64,000 nt of DNA from Leptolyngbya sp. Heron Island J (GCF_000482245.1 NZ_AWNH01000070.1:117557-181556), one strand, 5' to 3'; shown: positions 28,651-38,130, counted from the stretch's first letter. The notes: generated from the sequence alone by a model not told the origin. A program made the numbers and translations.

Positions 28651-28719
28651 GAGATTTCGCATCACTCTAAAATCTCTAAAATCTCTAAAACTCTGCAAAC
28701 AACTCTCAAATATTCAGCT

Positions 28720-28860
28720 ATGTTACCAATCTTTGTTTTTGGCACCGTGTTAATGATGTGGAGTCGAGTGACTCTGGCTCCGTCCGCTAAATCATCTGAG
28801 CAGAAGGAAGAACCTAAACCTAAAGTAACCATTGAGGTCGTTACCTCACAAGGAGATTAG
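28720..28860 (+). CDS. possible 46-residue membrane peptide
   Basis: A short frame with a hydrophobic N-terminus (LPIFVFGTVLMMW) followed by a charged tail rich in Lys, Glu and Pro. It follows the TPR-like gene by 69 bp in the same direction. No ribosome site is evident, and it may be non-coding. Confidence 0.3.
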   Translation: MLPIFVFGTVLMMWSRVTLAPSAKSSEQKEEPKPKVTIEVVTSQGD

Positions 28861-28942
28861 AAGGCAATAGCGACAGCCGTCGCTATTGCTGCTGTGATTG
28901 GGTCGGAGCATCAGATATGGATGCGAGATATGGATGCAAGAG

Positions 28943-29803
28943 CTATTCGGTAGCAGTTTGTTCGGCGATGGTGATCAATAGGCTACTGAAGGCTTCATCA
29001 TCACTCTCGAATGTGGCTAGATCTTGGATTAATCCTGTTCTGACTTCTATGTCTGTAGCAGTTGTTCCGGCGGCAACGGTGGCCAGAGCGTCATACCAAA
29101 TACCAGCCGCACCATATGCGATCGCTCTTTCCGCATCAGTGGTGGCTGTTGCCAGGGCCGTCGTTAACTCTGGTGTGGGAGTGGTCAGCCGCAATCCTAG
29201 AGTACTGGTCAAAAAGCTAGACGCCCGCTCAGGATCGCACATGACAATGACCTGCCATAGATAGTCTTGCCCCACTTCGAGGGCAGGGACACTGTCAGGC
29301 AGCTGATAGCGCATAAAGCCTGCCTGGGCAGAAAGCTCAACACTATCAACCAAAATGGGTTGACCATTGACATCCATGGCCAACAATCGAAAGAGGAGCG
29401 GAACCCCGACCAACGCATCTGGCAGATACCAGACAAACTCGGGGCGGGCGCTAGTGGTCAGTCCCATGATGGAACGTGGCCCCAGCCCTGAGAACATCGC
29501 AGCATCCACTGGACAGCTGCCACCCCGAGTTCCGGTAGTAGTCCTTGCCCCTTGAAAGGGTCTACCATCGGCTGGCGGTTGAAAGTATGAATACCGCCCC
29601 CCGGTGGTGTTGATATCAGTATCGGAACCTACAGGTTCGGTGGTAGTCGGCTCAAATTCAGCGATCAGAGAGGGCGGCACAGGAGAAACTGACTGTGCTG
29701 CTGGAACATCTACAGACGCCTGGGCCTGGGGTCTAAATAAGAGTAGGGGAGCACTTAGCCCGAGGGAGAACCTGAGTAGATTGGGAATAGGATAGAAGAC
29801 CAT
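28943..29803 (-). CDS. DUF928 domain-containing secreted protein
   Basis: The 286-residue protein has an N-terminal signal sequence (hydrophobic 9-29) and a DUF928 domain (about 85-240) with RTTTGTRGG, ARPEFVWYLP and GQDYLWQVIVMCDP. This family is largely cyanobacterial and often lies near CHASE2 proteins and TpsB/CHAT genes. It is 73 bp downstream of the CHASE2 kinase in the same direction, so the periplasmic DUF928 protein may influence or report to the extracytoplasmic CHASE2 domain. Its biochemical role is unknown. Confidence 0.85.
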   Translation of the reverse strand: MVFYPIPNLLRFSLGLSAPLLLFRPQAQASVDVPAAQSVSPVPPSLIAEFEPTTTEPVGSDTDINTTGGRYSYFQPPADGRPFQGARTTTGTRGGSCPVDAAMFSGLGPRSIMGLTTSARPEFVWYLPDALVGVPLLFRLLAMDVNGQPILVDSVELSAQAGFMRYQLPDSVPALEVGQDYLWQVIVMCDPERASSFLTSTLGLRLTTPTPELTTALATATTDAERAIAYGAAGIWYDALATVAAGTTATDIEVRTGLIQDLATFESDDEAFSSLLITIAEQTATE

Positions 29804-29876
29804 AGGGCTACCTGAAAGCTAAGGGGGACAAGAAAGAATTACGGTACGGTTCACTCGTATCTGTGGCTAGCGTCGA

Positions 29877-31817
29877 TCATGATTCTAGTTTGTTGTTTTT
29901 GAAAATGGTTGAAATACCGGGCACCCCAGCCCAAAACTTAAGTCTATTGAACCAGCACCACCTCTGCTGTTGTTGAGAAGTAATCGGCCAGCGCAGCTCA
30001 CACCGGACGCCTTTGGGGCTGACTGCGTAGCGCTCAAACACTCCGCCGAGAGTCTGGGCCAGCTGTTTGGCCTGATGAGTACCGTAGCCTTCGTGCTCTG
30101 GGTTGAATAGCCCATTTGCTCCGTTATCAATGACTCGGATAACGTTATCTGTGCCCTCGGGTTGGCATACTACATGAAGCCGTGTAGTCTCGGGTGCATA
30201 TTTACAAACATTTAACAGAGCTTCTTCTAGAAACCGGCTGAGTTCACGCTTTTGGTCGGGGGGTAAGTGACTATCGTCAATCTCCTGAAACTCTGTAATG
30301 TGTAAAAGATTTTCAAAAAAGTCCTTTCGACGTTTTGTTGTGTTGCTGTAAATTTCATACAACAGTTCGGTCAGGGGAATTTCCAGGTTAATGATCTGCC
30401 GTTGGTTGAGTACTAGCTGTTGTCCAGGCATCAGCATTTCCTGACGCATTGCATCATAAAGAGCCCGCAGTTCCTGGTTTAGCTGCTTTAAGTCAGCCTT
30501 ATTAAAGTTAGGATTGTCGCTGTCTGTGGGCCATTCTTTGAGAAATCTAGCCAGGGTTTGTAGCGGGCCGTTGTGAATGGTGCTGAAGGTCCAATCGATC
30601 AGCTGCTGTCGTTGGTTTAGCTGCGATCGCAACTGTGCCTGTGCCTGATACATCGGATAGAGCACCATCGCATTCAACCCAAATAGCACCATCACCGGCA
30701 CCATCGGCAGCCACCAGTTAGTCAACAACAGAGCATAAAATACTACACCTAGGCCAATACTAACAGCGGCAACAATCAACAAATGAGTAGATGGCTTAAG
30801 ACAGCTGCTAGCCAATACCAATCCAGCGACTCCACCGACAATCAACAACCCATATTCTATCCAAATGGGTGGTGTGCTTAAAAAAGCCCGGTTGTTGAGC
30901 GTTGCATTAATCAACTGACTAACAGCATGGGCCTGTACAGCCACACCTGGTACTAACCCTGGATTTTCTCCAGCCAGGGCCGCTACATTGACAAAATCTT
31001 TAGCACTAATTGCATCGTAGCCGATCAGGACCACACGATCTTGCAACAGGGCTGCTGGCACCGCGCCTGAAACCAGCTCACCGTAGGTCACCTTAGTAAA
31101 CGGCGTTGCTCCAGCCCGAAAGTTAATCAAGGTTTGGTTACCCGCATCATCCGCCCGCACATAGCCGCCCGTGTTGGCGCGAAAACGGGGCACCTCAGCA
31201 TCACCAAACCGCATGGTTGCCGGATCACGGCGACCATTGTCTAAGTTAAACCCCTCGTCAGCGAGGTATTTCGCCGCCAGACGAATGGTAAATGAAAACT
31301 GATAGTTACCCTGCTGATCGGTCACTCCCAACAAGCTACGACGAAGAAAGCCATCTTGATCCAAGGGCACATCCACAAACCCTACCTGCTCCGGTGGTAA
31401 TGCCTGAGGTGGAGAAATTGTCGGCGTCGTAATTTTTTTAATGCCGACAATATTATCTGAACTGGTCAATACATTAGCTAACTCGTTATACCCCTCACCC
31501 ACTGGAAAATCTCGAAAAATATCTAGACCAATCACCCGAGGCTCATAGGTTTGCACTTGTTTAAGTAGGTCTGCCAGGGACTGATCAGAAATTGGATAGC
31601 TGAGGGATGTTTGAATATCTGCTTCAGTAATATAGACAATCGTGACTTTGTCATCGGTGGGTTCAGCAGGGCGCTTGCGCAGGGCAAAATCTAAAAGATT
31701 CCACTCCAGAGCTTGCAAAAACCCCAGCATCCGCAAGGCCACAATAATGGCAATAATCGATAACCCGGAAAATTCTCCACTATGGAAATTAAGCCGTCTG
31801 TCCTTGAAAATGCCCAT
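29877..31817 (-). CDS. CHASE2 domain histidine kinase
   Basis: This 646-residue membrane kinase has one N-terminal helix (about 17-37), a periplasmic CHASE2 domain (about 40-315), three closely spaced helices (about 325-395), and a cytoplasmic kinase of the NarL/DegS type. His415 in STIHNGPLQTL is the likely phosphorylation site. The ATPase has the N box (EEALLNVCKY), a G1-like DNGANG, and GYGTHQAKQLAQTLGG. Its gene lies 43 bp after a LuxR-type response regulator, so the two form a two-component pair. CHASE2 ligands are unknown. Confidence 0.9.
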   Translation of the reverse strand: MGIFKDRRLNFHSGEFSGLSIIAIIVALRMLGFLQALEWNLLDFALRKRPAEPTDDKVTIVYITEADIQTSLSYPISDQSLADLLKQVQTYEPRVIGLDIFRDFPVGEGYNELANVLTSSDNIVGIKKITTPTISPPQALPPEQVGFVDVPLDQDGFLRRSLLGVTDQQGNYQFSFTIRLAAKYLADEGFNLDNGRRDPATMRFGDAEVPRFRANTGGYVRADDAGNQTLINFRAGATPFTKVTYGELVSGAVPAALLQDRVVLIGYDAISAKDFVNVAALAGENPGLVPGVAVQAHAVSQLINATLNNRAFLSTPPIWIEYGLLIVGGVAGLVLASSCLKPSTHLLIVAAVSIGLGVVFYALLLTNWWLPMVPVMVLFGLNAMVLYPMYQAQAQLRSQLNQRQQLIDWTFSTIHNGPLQTLARFLKEWPTDSDNPNFNKADLKQLNQELRALYDAMRQEMLMPGQQLVLNQRQIINLEIPLTELLYEIYSNTTKRRKDFFENLLHITEFQEIDDSHLPPDQKRELSRFLEEALLNVCKYAPETTRLHVVCQPEGTDNVIRVIDNGANGLFNPEHEGYGTHQAKQLAQTLGGVFERYAVSPKGVRCELRWPITSQQQQRWCWFNRLKFWAGVPGISTIFKNNKLES

Positions 31818-31860
31818 ACTACATTCACTTGTAGAGACTTGGGGTCGTTGGATGCATCTT

Positions 31861-32526
31861 CTAATCCAACAGCCCTACTTCCCGTGCCCTCACATAGGTC
31901 TGCACCCGAATATTAATGCCGTTGTCTGGATATACCTGGAGGGCATCCTGCACTCGGGTCCAGTAATAGCGAACCGTGCGTTCTCCCACATGCATGCGCT
32001 CAGCGATCGCTTTATCCGTCAGGCTTTCTTTAAAGGCTAGCTCAATCACTGTTAACCATTCTGGCTTGACTTCTAACCCCGTGCGCATTTCGGGTGGAGT
32101 ATAGAGTAGCCCCTTCAGCGCCCAGTCCACCTTAGTCAGCATTTCGCTGCTGGTTAAACTTTTATCTGCAATGGTAAAGCCTCCCTGGTGAGCATCAATA
32201 ATCGGTTTGAGACGCACCAGTGCTCGCACATGGGCACTTTGCACCACGATGTTTAACTCAGCATATGCAGTTAATAAACTTTTTAACAGATCTAACCCAG
32301 CCTGGGTTTGAGAACTATCGCCTGCCTTGACCGGCACCGACAAATCCATCACCAACAGATCCGGTAGGGTATCTGTCAATAGCGCTTTGACCTCAGTCAC
32401 TGTGGTTGCGGTCGTAATCTTGCTATCGGGGTACTCTTCCTGCAAAACACTACAGGTACCAGCTAAAACTGCTGCATGATCGTCTAAAACAACAAACGTG
32501 GGGGCTTGGGCCTCTGCATGAACCAT
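31861..32526 (-). CDS. LuxR/NarL-type response regulator
   Basis: The 221-residue regulator has a receiver domain (about 10-135) with the acidic pair Asp15-Asp16 and the phosphoacceptor Asp61 in LLVMDLS. A C-terminal helix-turn-helix (about 155-215) follows, with ELAFKESLTDKAIAERMHVG then RTVRYYWTRVQD. It is the first gene of a run with the CHASE2 kinase and DUF928 gene and is the expected phosphorelay target of that kinase. The usual receiver Lys appears in FTIADKSLTS (about 107-116). Confidence 0.9.
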   Translation of the reverse strand: MVHAEAQAPTFVVLDDHAAVLAGTCSVLQEEYPDSKITTATTVTEVKALLTDTLPDLLVMDLSVPVKAGDSSQTQAGLDLLKSLLTAYAELNIVVQSAHVRALVRLKPIIDAHQGGFTIADKSLTSSEMLTKVDWALKGLLYTPPEMRTGLEVKPEWLTVIELAFKESLTDKAIAERMHVGERTVRYYWTRVQDALQVYPDNGINIRVQTYVRAREVGLLD

Positions 32527-32593
32527 GACAGGAGATTCCTATGATGGAAAAGTAAACACACTGTAATTAAATAGTATCGAACTAAAAATGTGT

Positions 32594-33367
32594 TTAGCCA
32601 ACGATGGCGGGCCAACTAAGCTCACAGATGAGTTCGACATTATCCTGACTAATATCTAATGTACCGGACATCAGGCTATGGAAAATTTCTTTGAGATACT
32701 GGAGTTCGGTGGAATTTGACAAGGATAGGGTAGTTTGCTGATCCAATATATTTCGAGTCAGCTGTAGGTTATTCAGATTGCCGCTGCGTCGTAGTTGTAC
32801 TGTTAGCGGAGTCTGGGTTGCCTGCAGCAGTAAGGGTAAAAGCTCAGCGACAACAGAAATCAATGTCCGATTACTATCGCTACCATCCGATGACCAATCG
32901 GTGTCAGGCTCAATATCAAGGGATGTTTCCTGCTGCCCGTGGTGTTTGAGCAAAAACTGTAGGGCCAGGGGCAGACTATCGTCTACAAACGGTGGGGAAA
33001 GTTCGTTGCTGAGGTTTTCTAAGGATCGATAAAACTGGTTAAATTGCTCTAAATAAGGAGCATTCTCATCATTGGAATGGTCATTTTTCTCTAAATGTCG
33101 ACGTAGGGCAAATGCTTCTTGTAGCAGGCCATCTCGGACAATTTCGGCCTGTATATGCTGTTGCTGCTGCTGCTGGTTGTGCCACCAGTGCCATGCCTGT
33201 TGCTGCTGTCGCGTTGCACGTTGCGATCTCCAGTTTGCGATCGCACTGCCCATCAATATAGTCACACTTATACCTACTAATACGCCATTTACCTGGGCCA
33301 TGTTCGCTATCATGTCGCCATTAGCCCAGACCACAGCATATAAGTTCAGACTAGTACGTAGGACCAT
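32594..33367 (-). CDS. membrane protein resembling a degenerate histidine kinase
   Basis: The 257-residue protein has one membrane helix (about 26-45), a Gln-rich coiled segment, then LLQEAFALRRHLEKND (about 81-96), which looks like a NarL-type phosphoacceptor helix with a His. The C-terminal half keeps LSNELSPPFVDDSLPLALQ and scattered ATPase-like strands but has no N, G1 or G2 box. Similar proteins accompany CHASE2 kinase/LuxR regulator pairs in cyanobacteria as far as I recall. It lies 67 bp upstream of the regulator gene, so it likely joins the same operon as a sensor or dimerising partner. Confidence 0.6.
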   Translation of the reverse strand: MVLRTSLNLYAVVWANGDMIANMAQVNGVLVGISVTILMGSAIANWRSQRATRQQQQAWHWWHNQQQQQQHIQAEIVRDGLLQEAFALRRHLEKNDHSNDENAPYLEQFNQFYRSLENLSNELSPPFVDDSLPLALQFLLKHHGQQETSLDIEPDTDWSSDGSDSNRTLISVVAELLPLLLQATQTPLTVQLRRSGNLNNLQLTRNILDQQTTLSLSNSTELQYLKEIFHSLMSGTLDISQDNVELICELSWPAIVG

Positions 33368-33611
33368 AATTTAGGCACTACTCAGGGCATTTACAGGCCA
33401 AGCTTATCGTCGATTATGGCGGGTCACCTTGCAGTTTTCTGCAAAGGTCGCTGCTGATTTGGCCGTTTTCGTAAACCCATACAGCCAAACACGGTTCAAT
33501 CCCTACGGGCGTAAGCTTTTTGGGGCTGATGCAGCCTGCCGTTATCCCAAAATTGTACTTTTCTGCAAAGAGCCTATCTGTTTTCGGAGGATCGGACTGC
33601 AGATACAGTAG

Positions 33612-35111
33612 ATGATTAGAAAATTTGAAGCTTCTAAAGTTGTCAATATCAGGGTATTGGCTGATAGACATCAGTACATTCCATCGTTGACAGCTCATCA
33701 CATCTCTTCTAAAACCATGGAAAGCTTCTCTCACTACTGGCAGCTCGCAAAAATTACCAGCTCTGGTCGTTATTGTTGCCAACCATTTCCCCATGTTCAA
33801 ACCTGGTTTGAACAGTGTTTTTTAAGTACTCTAGACGATGCGTCAGACCGCGATGTGCAAACGGCTTTAGTAAAGCGTTGGCAGACAGGCGGGCCAGACA
33901 TGAGTATCGCCCAGCTGAGTTTACGCTGTTTTATCAGTCATCACATCTATAATACTTGCCGTCATCTCGCCCAGCAGTTTGGACAACACTACGGATTCCG
34001 CACCACAGACATACTACCCTATGTGTTGGATGACAACGGTCGTCTGAGAAACTCATACCGACCTTTTTCACTAGAGATTTTAGAGCGGTACACCATGAAC
34101 AAGGCCAAGCTCAGCACCTGGACCACTCACCTGACCAAAAACCATCGAGGATTAAATGATTTTTTGTTAGAACAGGGCCTCTATCGGATCAGTAACTGGG
34201 CGATTCTCAACGATACTACTTGCTCTCAGCTAGATCGTATTTTTAAGAACTTTTATCAGTTTCCTCAAGCAGAACGTCAGGCGGCCCAGGTACTTCTACA
34301 GCGCTATCATCAGGTATATCGCCGTGAGCGCCACCTGAAGTTACAAACCCGCAGACAGGGTACCCGTTGCCAGAGCCCGACCTATGAACAGCTGCAGAAA
34401 ATAGCGATCAATCAGTCGCCAGAACAGGTATTGGCCAAGCTAGAGAGCCTGGCGACTAAATTACGCCAGTATCGCATCTACAAACGTAGCGGTAATATTC
34501 AAACCCTAGGTAATGTGATTTACCTGGATGAGCTGGATAATTTTTCGGTTGAGCGCTACATGAGTGTAGAGACAGCGGGTCACGATGAAATCGATGAACA
34601 ACAAGCCTTTTTTCAGCAGTATCAAACCAATTTAGAACAGTGTCTGCGACAGGCTATTCAACAGGCGCTACAGCAGCGTGTAGCGTCCCTTAGAAAGCGT
34701 TCAAGCGAACTCAAGGCGCAAGCTTATTTAGAAGCGGTGCGGCTGTTTCATCAGAAAGGCTTGTCCATGGGTGCGATCGCAGCTCGTCTCTCCCAGCAGT
34801 TCTCTCCCCACCTCAGCTTTAACAACCAGGTGCAGATTACCCGTCTACTCAAGCTAAAAGAGCTACGGACCCAAATTCGTCAGCTCACCCTGGACAACAT
34901 CAAAAACTTTGTCTACGAAGCGGCTGGCCAGCATACATCAGCCCAGCGGTTGACGGAGCTAGCTCCATCTATCGAAACCATTCTCACCCAGACCATTGAT
35001 CAGATTATTGGAGAAGCGGCTGCAGAAGCCCAAAGCCCCAACAGACATCAGCCTGAAAGCAGACTGACCATTACCCTATGCGAGGTTGTTGAACACCTGG
35101 CAATTGCATAG
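33612..35111 (+). CDS. uncharacterised cyanobacterial regulator-like protein (sigma-factor-like)
   Basis: The 499-residue protein has no named domain I can state with certainty. The region of about 150-200 contains RPFSLEILERYTMNK, then LSTWTTHLTKNHRGLN and LLEQGLYRISNWAILND, which recalls sigma-70 region 2-like helices in a cyanobacterial family. The segment of about 385-425 (GLSMGAIAARLSQQF onward) looks like a helix-turn-helix. A Gln-rich coiled region lies between them. It stands alone and diverges from the signalling genes. The start is uncertain: ATG 33717 is an alternative. DNA binding or polymerase interaction is inference. Confidence 0.55.
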   Translation: MIRKFEASKVVNIRVLADRHQYIPSLTAHHISSKTMESFSHYWQLAKITSSGRYCCQPFPHVQTWFEQCFLSTLDDASDRDVQTALVKRWQTGGPDMSIAQLSLRCFISHHIYNTCRHLAQQFGQHYGFRTTDILPYVLDDNGRLRNSYRPFSLEILERYTMNKAKLSTWTTHLTKNHRGLNDFLLEQGLYRISNWAILNDTTCSQLDRIFKNFYQFPQAERQAAQVLLQRYHQVYRRERHLKLQTRRQGTRCQSPTYEQLQKIAINQSPEQVLAKLESLATKLRQYRIYKRSGNIQTLGNVIYLDELDNFSVERYMSVETAGHDEIDEQQAFFQQYQTNLEQCLRQAIQQALQQRVASLRKRSSELKAQAYLEAVRLFHQKGLSMGAIAARLSQQFSPHLSFNNQVQITRLLKLKELRTQIRQLTLDNIKNFVYEAAGQHTSAQRLTELAPSIETILTQTIDQIIGEAAAEAQSPNRHQPESRLTITLCEVVEHLAIA

Positions 35112-35277
35112 GCCATCTCCCATCAACGAAATGCTTAGAGCCAATTACCGACTAGAACAAAGGGAGCCCAGAAGAATGGATGACTATACTCCTCGCTATA
35201 GAGCAAACGTAATTGCGCCTGTTGTAGTATCTCAGCTTTAGACGTTTGTAATGTCGCTAAATCACCGTACAACTAAC

Positions 35278-35466
35278 TCATGAATTCAGCAACATTGATT
35301 CAATTGTCCCAGTCAAAATAAAGGTTTCATCCGGGTCCGAACTAAACTGACCGTGGGTAGCTAGATGCACAACCGGAAACGCAGTCTCATCAATTGCCCC
35401 TTTAAAGGTCTCACCCAAAAACGTTTCATTAAATAACACCTTACTATGCACCTGCTGTTGAATCGC
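35278..35466 (-). pseudogene. CHAT-domain protein remnant
   Basis: The translated fragment reads AIQQQVHSK, then LFNETFLGETFKGAIDET and FPVVHLATHGQFSSDPDETF, an unmistakable piece of the CHAT peptidase-like domain including its His (ATHGQFS). Only about 60 residues remain, with no upstream TPR region and no downstream catalytic Cys region, so it is a fragment. It abuts the ShlB remnant in another frame. Confidence 0.75.
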
Positions 35467-36145
35467 TCTCGGTCTTAGGTATATCCGTTGAGAAATGTTT
35501 GATCGATTCTCCTGGCAGATAGTTAGGTTTAAGGCGCTCTGTCCCCGAAACCTCAATGTCTTCGAGATATCCTTCAATGATCTGGATTTCAACAGTTCCA
35601 TCGGATAAAGGCTGGTTTGCAGGAATAAAAGCTCCGGATGTTACATAGCCTGCATCGATATACATCTGTGTGATAGCTGAACGAGCCTCCTGGAGTTCTG
35701 AAAAAGTAATCGGTCGATTGCTAAAAGGCTGGGTAACGGCGGCTAACTCTTCTTCACTAAAGACCGTACTCCCGTTAATTTCAAATAAGTTGATGATCAC
35801 TGTGCCAGGGATATCTAGCTCAGGTGTAGTATCCGGCAAAACCTCCGGCAAGGGCCGTAATAAGTCTTCTACTGGTGGTAGAGGTTGAGGCAGTTTGGGT
35901 TCAGGCTCAGGTAATTCTGGCGGTAGCGTATCTTGTGGCGGAAGGGAGGGGACACCCTGACTCAAACGTACATTTGTCAATGATTGCTCCTTTCTCGTAA
36001 CGCTTAGAGGAGAGATCGACAATGGGTTAATTAATGTTGAAACGGCTGCGCCAACCGGCAGTGTATTCCCAAGCACTGCCAAGCTAATGAGGCTAGCTAA
36101 TGGTTCTGTAGAGAGTTTGACCCCAACCATAAATCTGCTAAACAT
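35444..36145 (-). pseudogene. truncated ShlB/FhaC/HecB (TpsB) secretion protein
   Basis: The 233-residue frame keeps the start of a two-partner-secretion outer membrane transporter: an export signal, a Pro-rich linker (about 65-95), and a POTRA_2 domain (about 110-205) with NGSTVFSEEELAA, YIDAGYVTSGAFIP and GTVEIQIIEGYLEDI. Homology stops after GTERLKPNYL and the entire 16-strand barrel is missing, so it cannot form a pore. A deletion that fused it to a CHAT gene remnant explains the break at about 35467-35490. Confidence 0.8.
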
Positions 36146-36644
36146 TAATTCTCCTCTATCCGTATTAGTGAGAATGATAAAAGGTTAATTGTCAGTGGAT
36201 TTTGATAAAATCTTTTTTTATCTAAAACAGATCTATTTGAGCATTGACTGAAGATGGGCGGTTTCCCAAGGGTAGAATTGATCCATCAGACACCAGTTTT
36301 GGCTGTATTCTGAAGTCAGAATGCTGATTTCTTATTCAATCAGGATTTCTTGCCTGAGTTGAACAACTTTATATTTATTAGTCAGATTAAATAGCTGATT
36401 GTGTAGCCTACAGGCAGTGCCTAAATTCTGGAAGCCAGGTATATCGGCTTAAGCGATGGCAAAGGGCGGAAGCATGAAGACGGAGGAATGAAGAAGATGC
36501 CAATAGTACGTTTCAGGGCTCCAAATGCCCTATCCAACTCTTCACCCGCCATACAGTAACCCAGACTCTGCATACTCTGAGTCATACCGCTGGTGCCAGC
36601 GATGTCTTAACGTTCTGATATTCTCTTGGTTGGTCAGAACGATT
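36146..36644. other. 499-base intergenic region
   Basis: Between the truncated secretion gene and plsC. It holds one copy of the dispersed repeat (36464-36554) and no other supported feature. Confidence 0.45.
36464..36554. repeat. dispersed intergenic repeat, copy B
   Basis: Aligns with 9691-9781 over about 90 bases. The best-conserved part is CGGAGGAATGAAGAAGATGC, followed by TTTCAGGGCTC and CACCCGCCATA. It has the same strand orientation as copy A. Confidence 0.5.
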
Positions 36645-37379
36645 CTATGCAGCTAATTCTAGAGGTTGTTCAATATTAGCCATAGATTCCAAGGAGTATT
36701 TTAAGTCTGCCGTCAATCGTAGGGCTTGTTGTTTGGCTGAACTCGATGCCATGTAGTTGCTAACGGATAAGGTTGGGGCAATGCGGACTTCGACGCTGCT
36801 ACCAAAGCTGGGATGCGGACTGTCGTAGTCGAGGTAAATTGGCAGTATTTTTACTCCCAGGTTTGGGGTGGACTGCTCTGCCTGTAAGGCTAATCTGGCA
36901 AGACCAGGCTTGAGACACTGGACTTGCTTTTGCCGAAAGATATCTCCTTCAGGAAAGATGACCAGGGTTTGACGGTTTTGGAGTAGCTGTAGACCGTGGC
37001 GTAGTGTTGCGATCGCAGGTCTTCTCACATCCACAGGAAATCCGCCCAGGCGCTTAATCGCCCAACCCTGCATCCCTAGGCACTCATCCGCAGTCACCAT
37101 AAAACGCAAATAGCGCCTGGTAGTTTGATGTCCGACCAAACCTATCAATAACGCATCCCAGCGAGAGCGATGGGTTGGGGCAAACACAACTGGACCGCTA
37201 GTCGGAATATTTTCCTGACCAACAATGCGAATAGTTCTGAAGAAATTAGGTAAGACAACCCGTTTTCCGATTTTGTAAGCTAACGGCGCTAGCCAGGGGG
37301 ATAGTTTGGAAGGGCAGGGAGTATACACCACGTCTGATGTTGGCTGTCTATGAAGCAAAAATTGCGGACTAAAAGCCAT
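36645..37379 (-). CDS. plsC: 1-acyl-sn-glycerol-3-phosphate acyltransferase (PlsC family)
   Basis: The 244-residue enzyme carries the acyltransferase HX4D motif THRSRWD (His70, Asp75) and FPEGDIFR (142-148), a variant of the glycerophosphate-binding FPEGTRS box. It adds an acyl chain to lysophosphatidic acid to form phosphatidic acid for membrane lipid synthesis. One N-terminal amphipathic segment rather than a full helix precedes the domain. No other lipid genes are adjacent. Confidence 0.87.
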   Translation of the reverse strand: MAFSPQFLLHRQPTSDVVYTPCPSKLSPWLAPLAYKIGKRVVLPNFFRTIRIVGQENIPTSGPVVFAPTHRSRWDALLIGLVGHQTTRRYLRFMVTADECLGMQGWAIKRLGGFPVDVRRPAIATLRHGLQLLQNRQTLVIFPEGDIFRQKQVQCLKPGLARLALQAEQSTPNLGVKILPIYLDYDSPHPSFGSSVEVRIAPTLSVSNYMASSSAKQQALRLTADLKYSLESMANIEQPLELAA

Positions 37380-37520
37380 TAGCGATGCTCAGGAAACGAA
37401 AACACACCCAAAGCAGAAAATGAATGTCGCCAGCCATGTGCTCGACGATACCCAACTCCACATTTGTATACATACCATATACCTATCTTGAGGCAAGCTC
37501 TGCCAATCTGCAGGACAGTT

Positions 37521-38018
37521 TTACTGCCGTCTCTGATGAAACCAGTTTTGTAACTGTTGCTGACAGGACGATGCTAATACTCCCCCTTGAACCATCAGGC
37601 GATGATTAGACGCTGGTCCATCTGGCACATTTAGAACAGAGCGTACAGCCCCGGTTTTTGGATCATCTGTGCCATATACTAGTAAGCCCAACCGAGCATG
37701 CACAATTGCCCCTGCGCACATAGGGCAGGGTTCTAGGGTGACGTATAACCGATAGTCATTAAGATGCCAATTTTGTAAACGTTGACCAGCCTGTCGCAGT
37801 GCCAAAATCTCTGCATGGGCCGTGGGATCATGATCCCGTTCGCGACGGTTGGCTGCTTCGGCAAATACCTCATTATCAGGGCCAACGAGCACAGCCCCAA
37901 CGGGCACTTCTCCTACAGCCCCTGCTGCTTCCGCCAATTCCAATGCCCGCAACATCCACCGTCGGTGGTTTAGATACACAGGATTATCTAACGGTGGGGG
38001 CGGTACGTCATAGGGCAT
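37521..38018 (-). CDS. tadA: tRNA adenosine(34) deaminase
   Basis: The 165-residue zinc deaminase converts A34 to inosine in tRNA-Arg(ACG), an essential step for decoding. The zinc site is His68-Ala-Glu70 (HAEI) plus PCPMC (Cys98, Cys101); Glu70 is the proton shuttle. Extra N-terminal residues up to about 15 are unlike the core, so a later start is possible. A Gln-rich basic C-terminus (about 154-165) is typical of tRNA contact. Confidence 0.93.
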   Translation of the reverse strand: MPYDVPPPPLDNPVYLNHRRWMLRALELAEAAGAVGEVPVGAVLVGPDNEVFAEAANRRERDHDPTAHAEILALRQAGQRLQNWHLNDYRLYVTLEPCPMCAGAIVHARLGLLVYGTDDPKTGAVRSVLNVPDGPASNHRLMVQGGVLASSCQQQLQNWFHQRRQ

Positions 38019-38130
38019 TGAGTGCTAGGTCCAGGGCAGGTTTGCAAAAAGAGACGGGGACAACAATTCCAGAAACAATTGCAGAGATATTCTCCCGTGG
38101 GTGTTCCCCTAAATATTAGAGCTGCAAGGC

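Noticed and set aside
33414..33800. 128-codon minus-strand frame
   Set aside because: It is largely antisense to the 499-residue gene and has unnatural composition for a protein.
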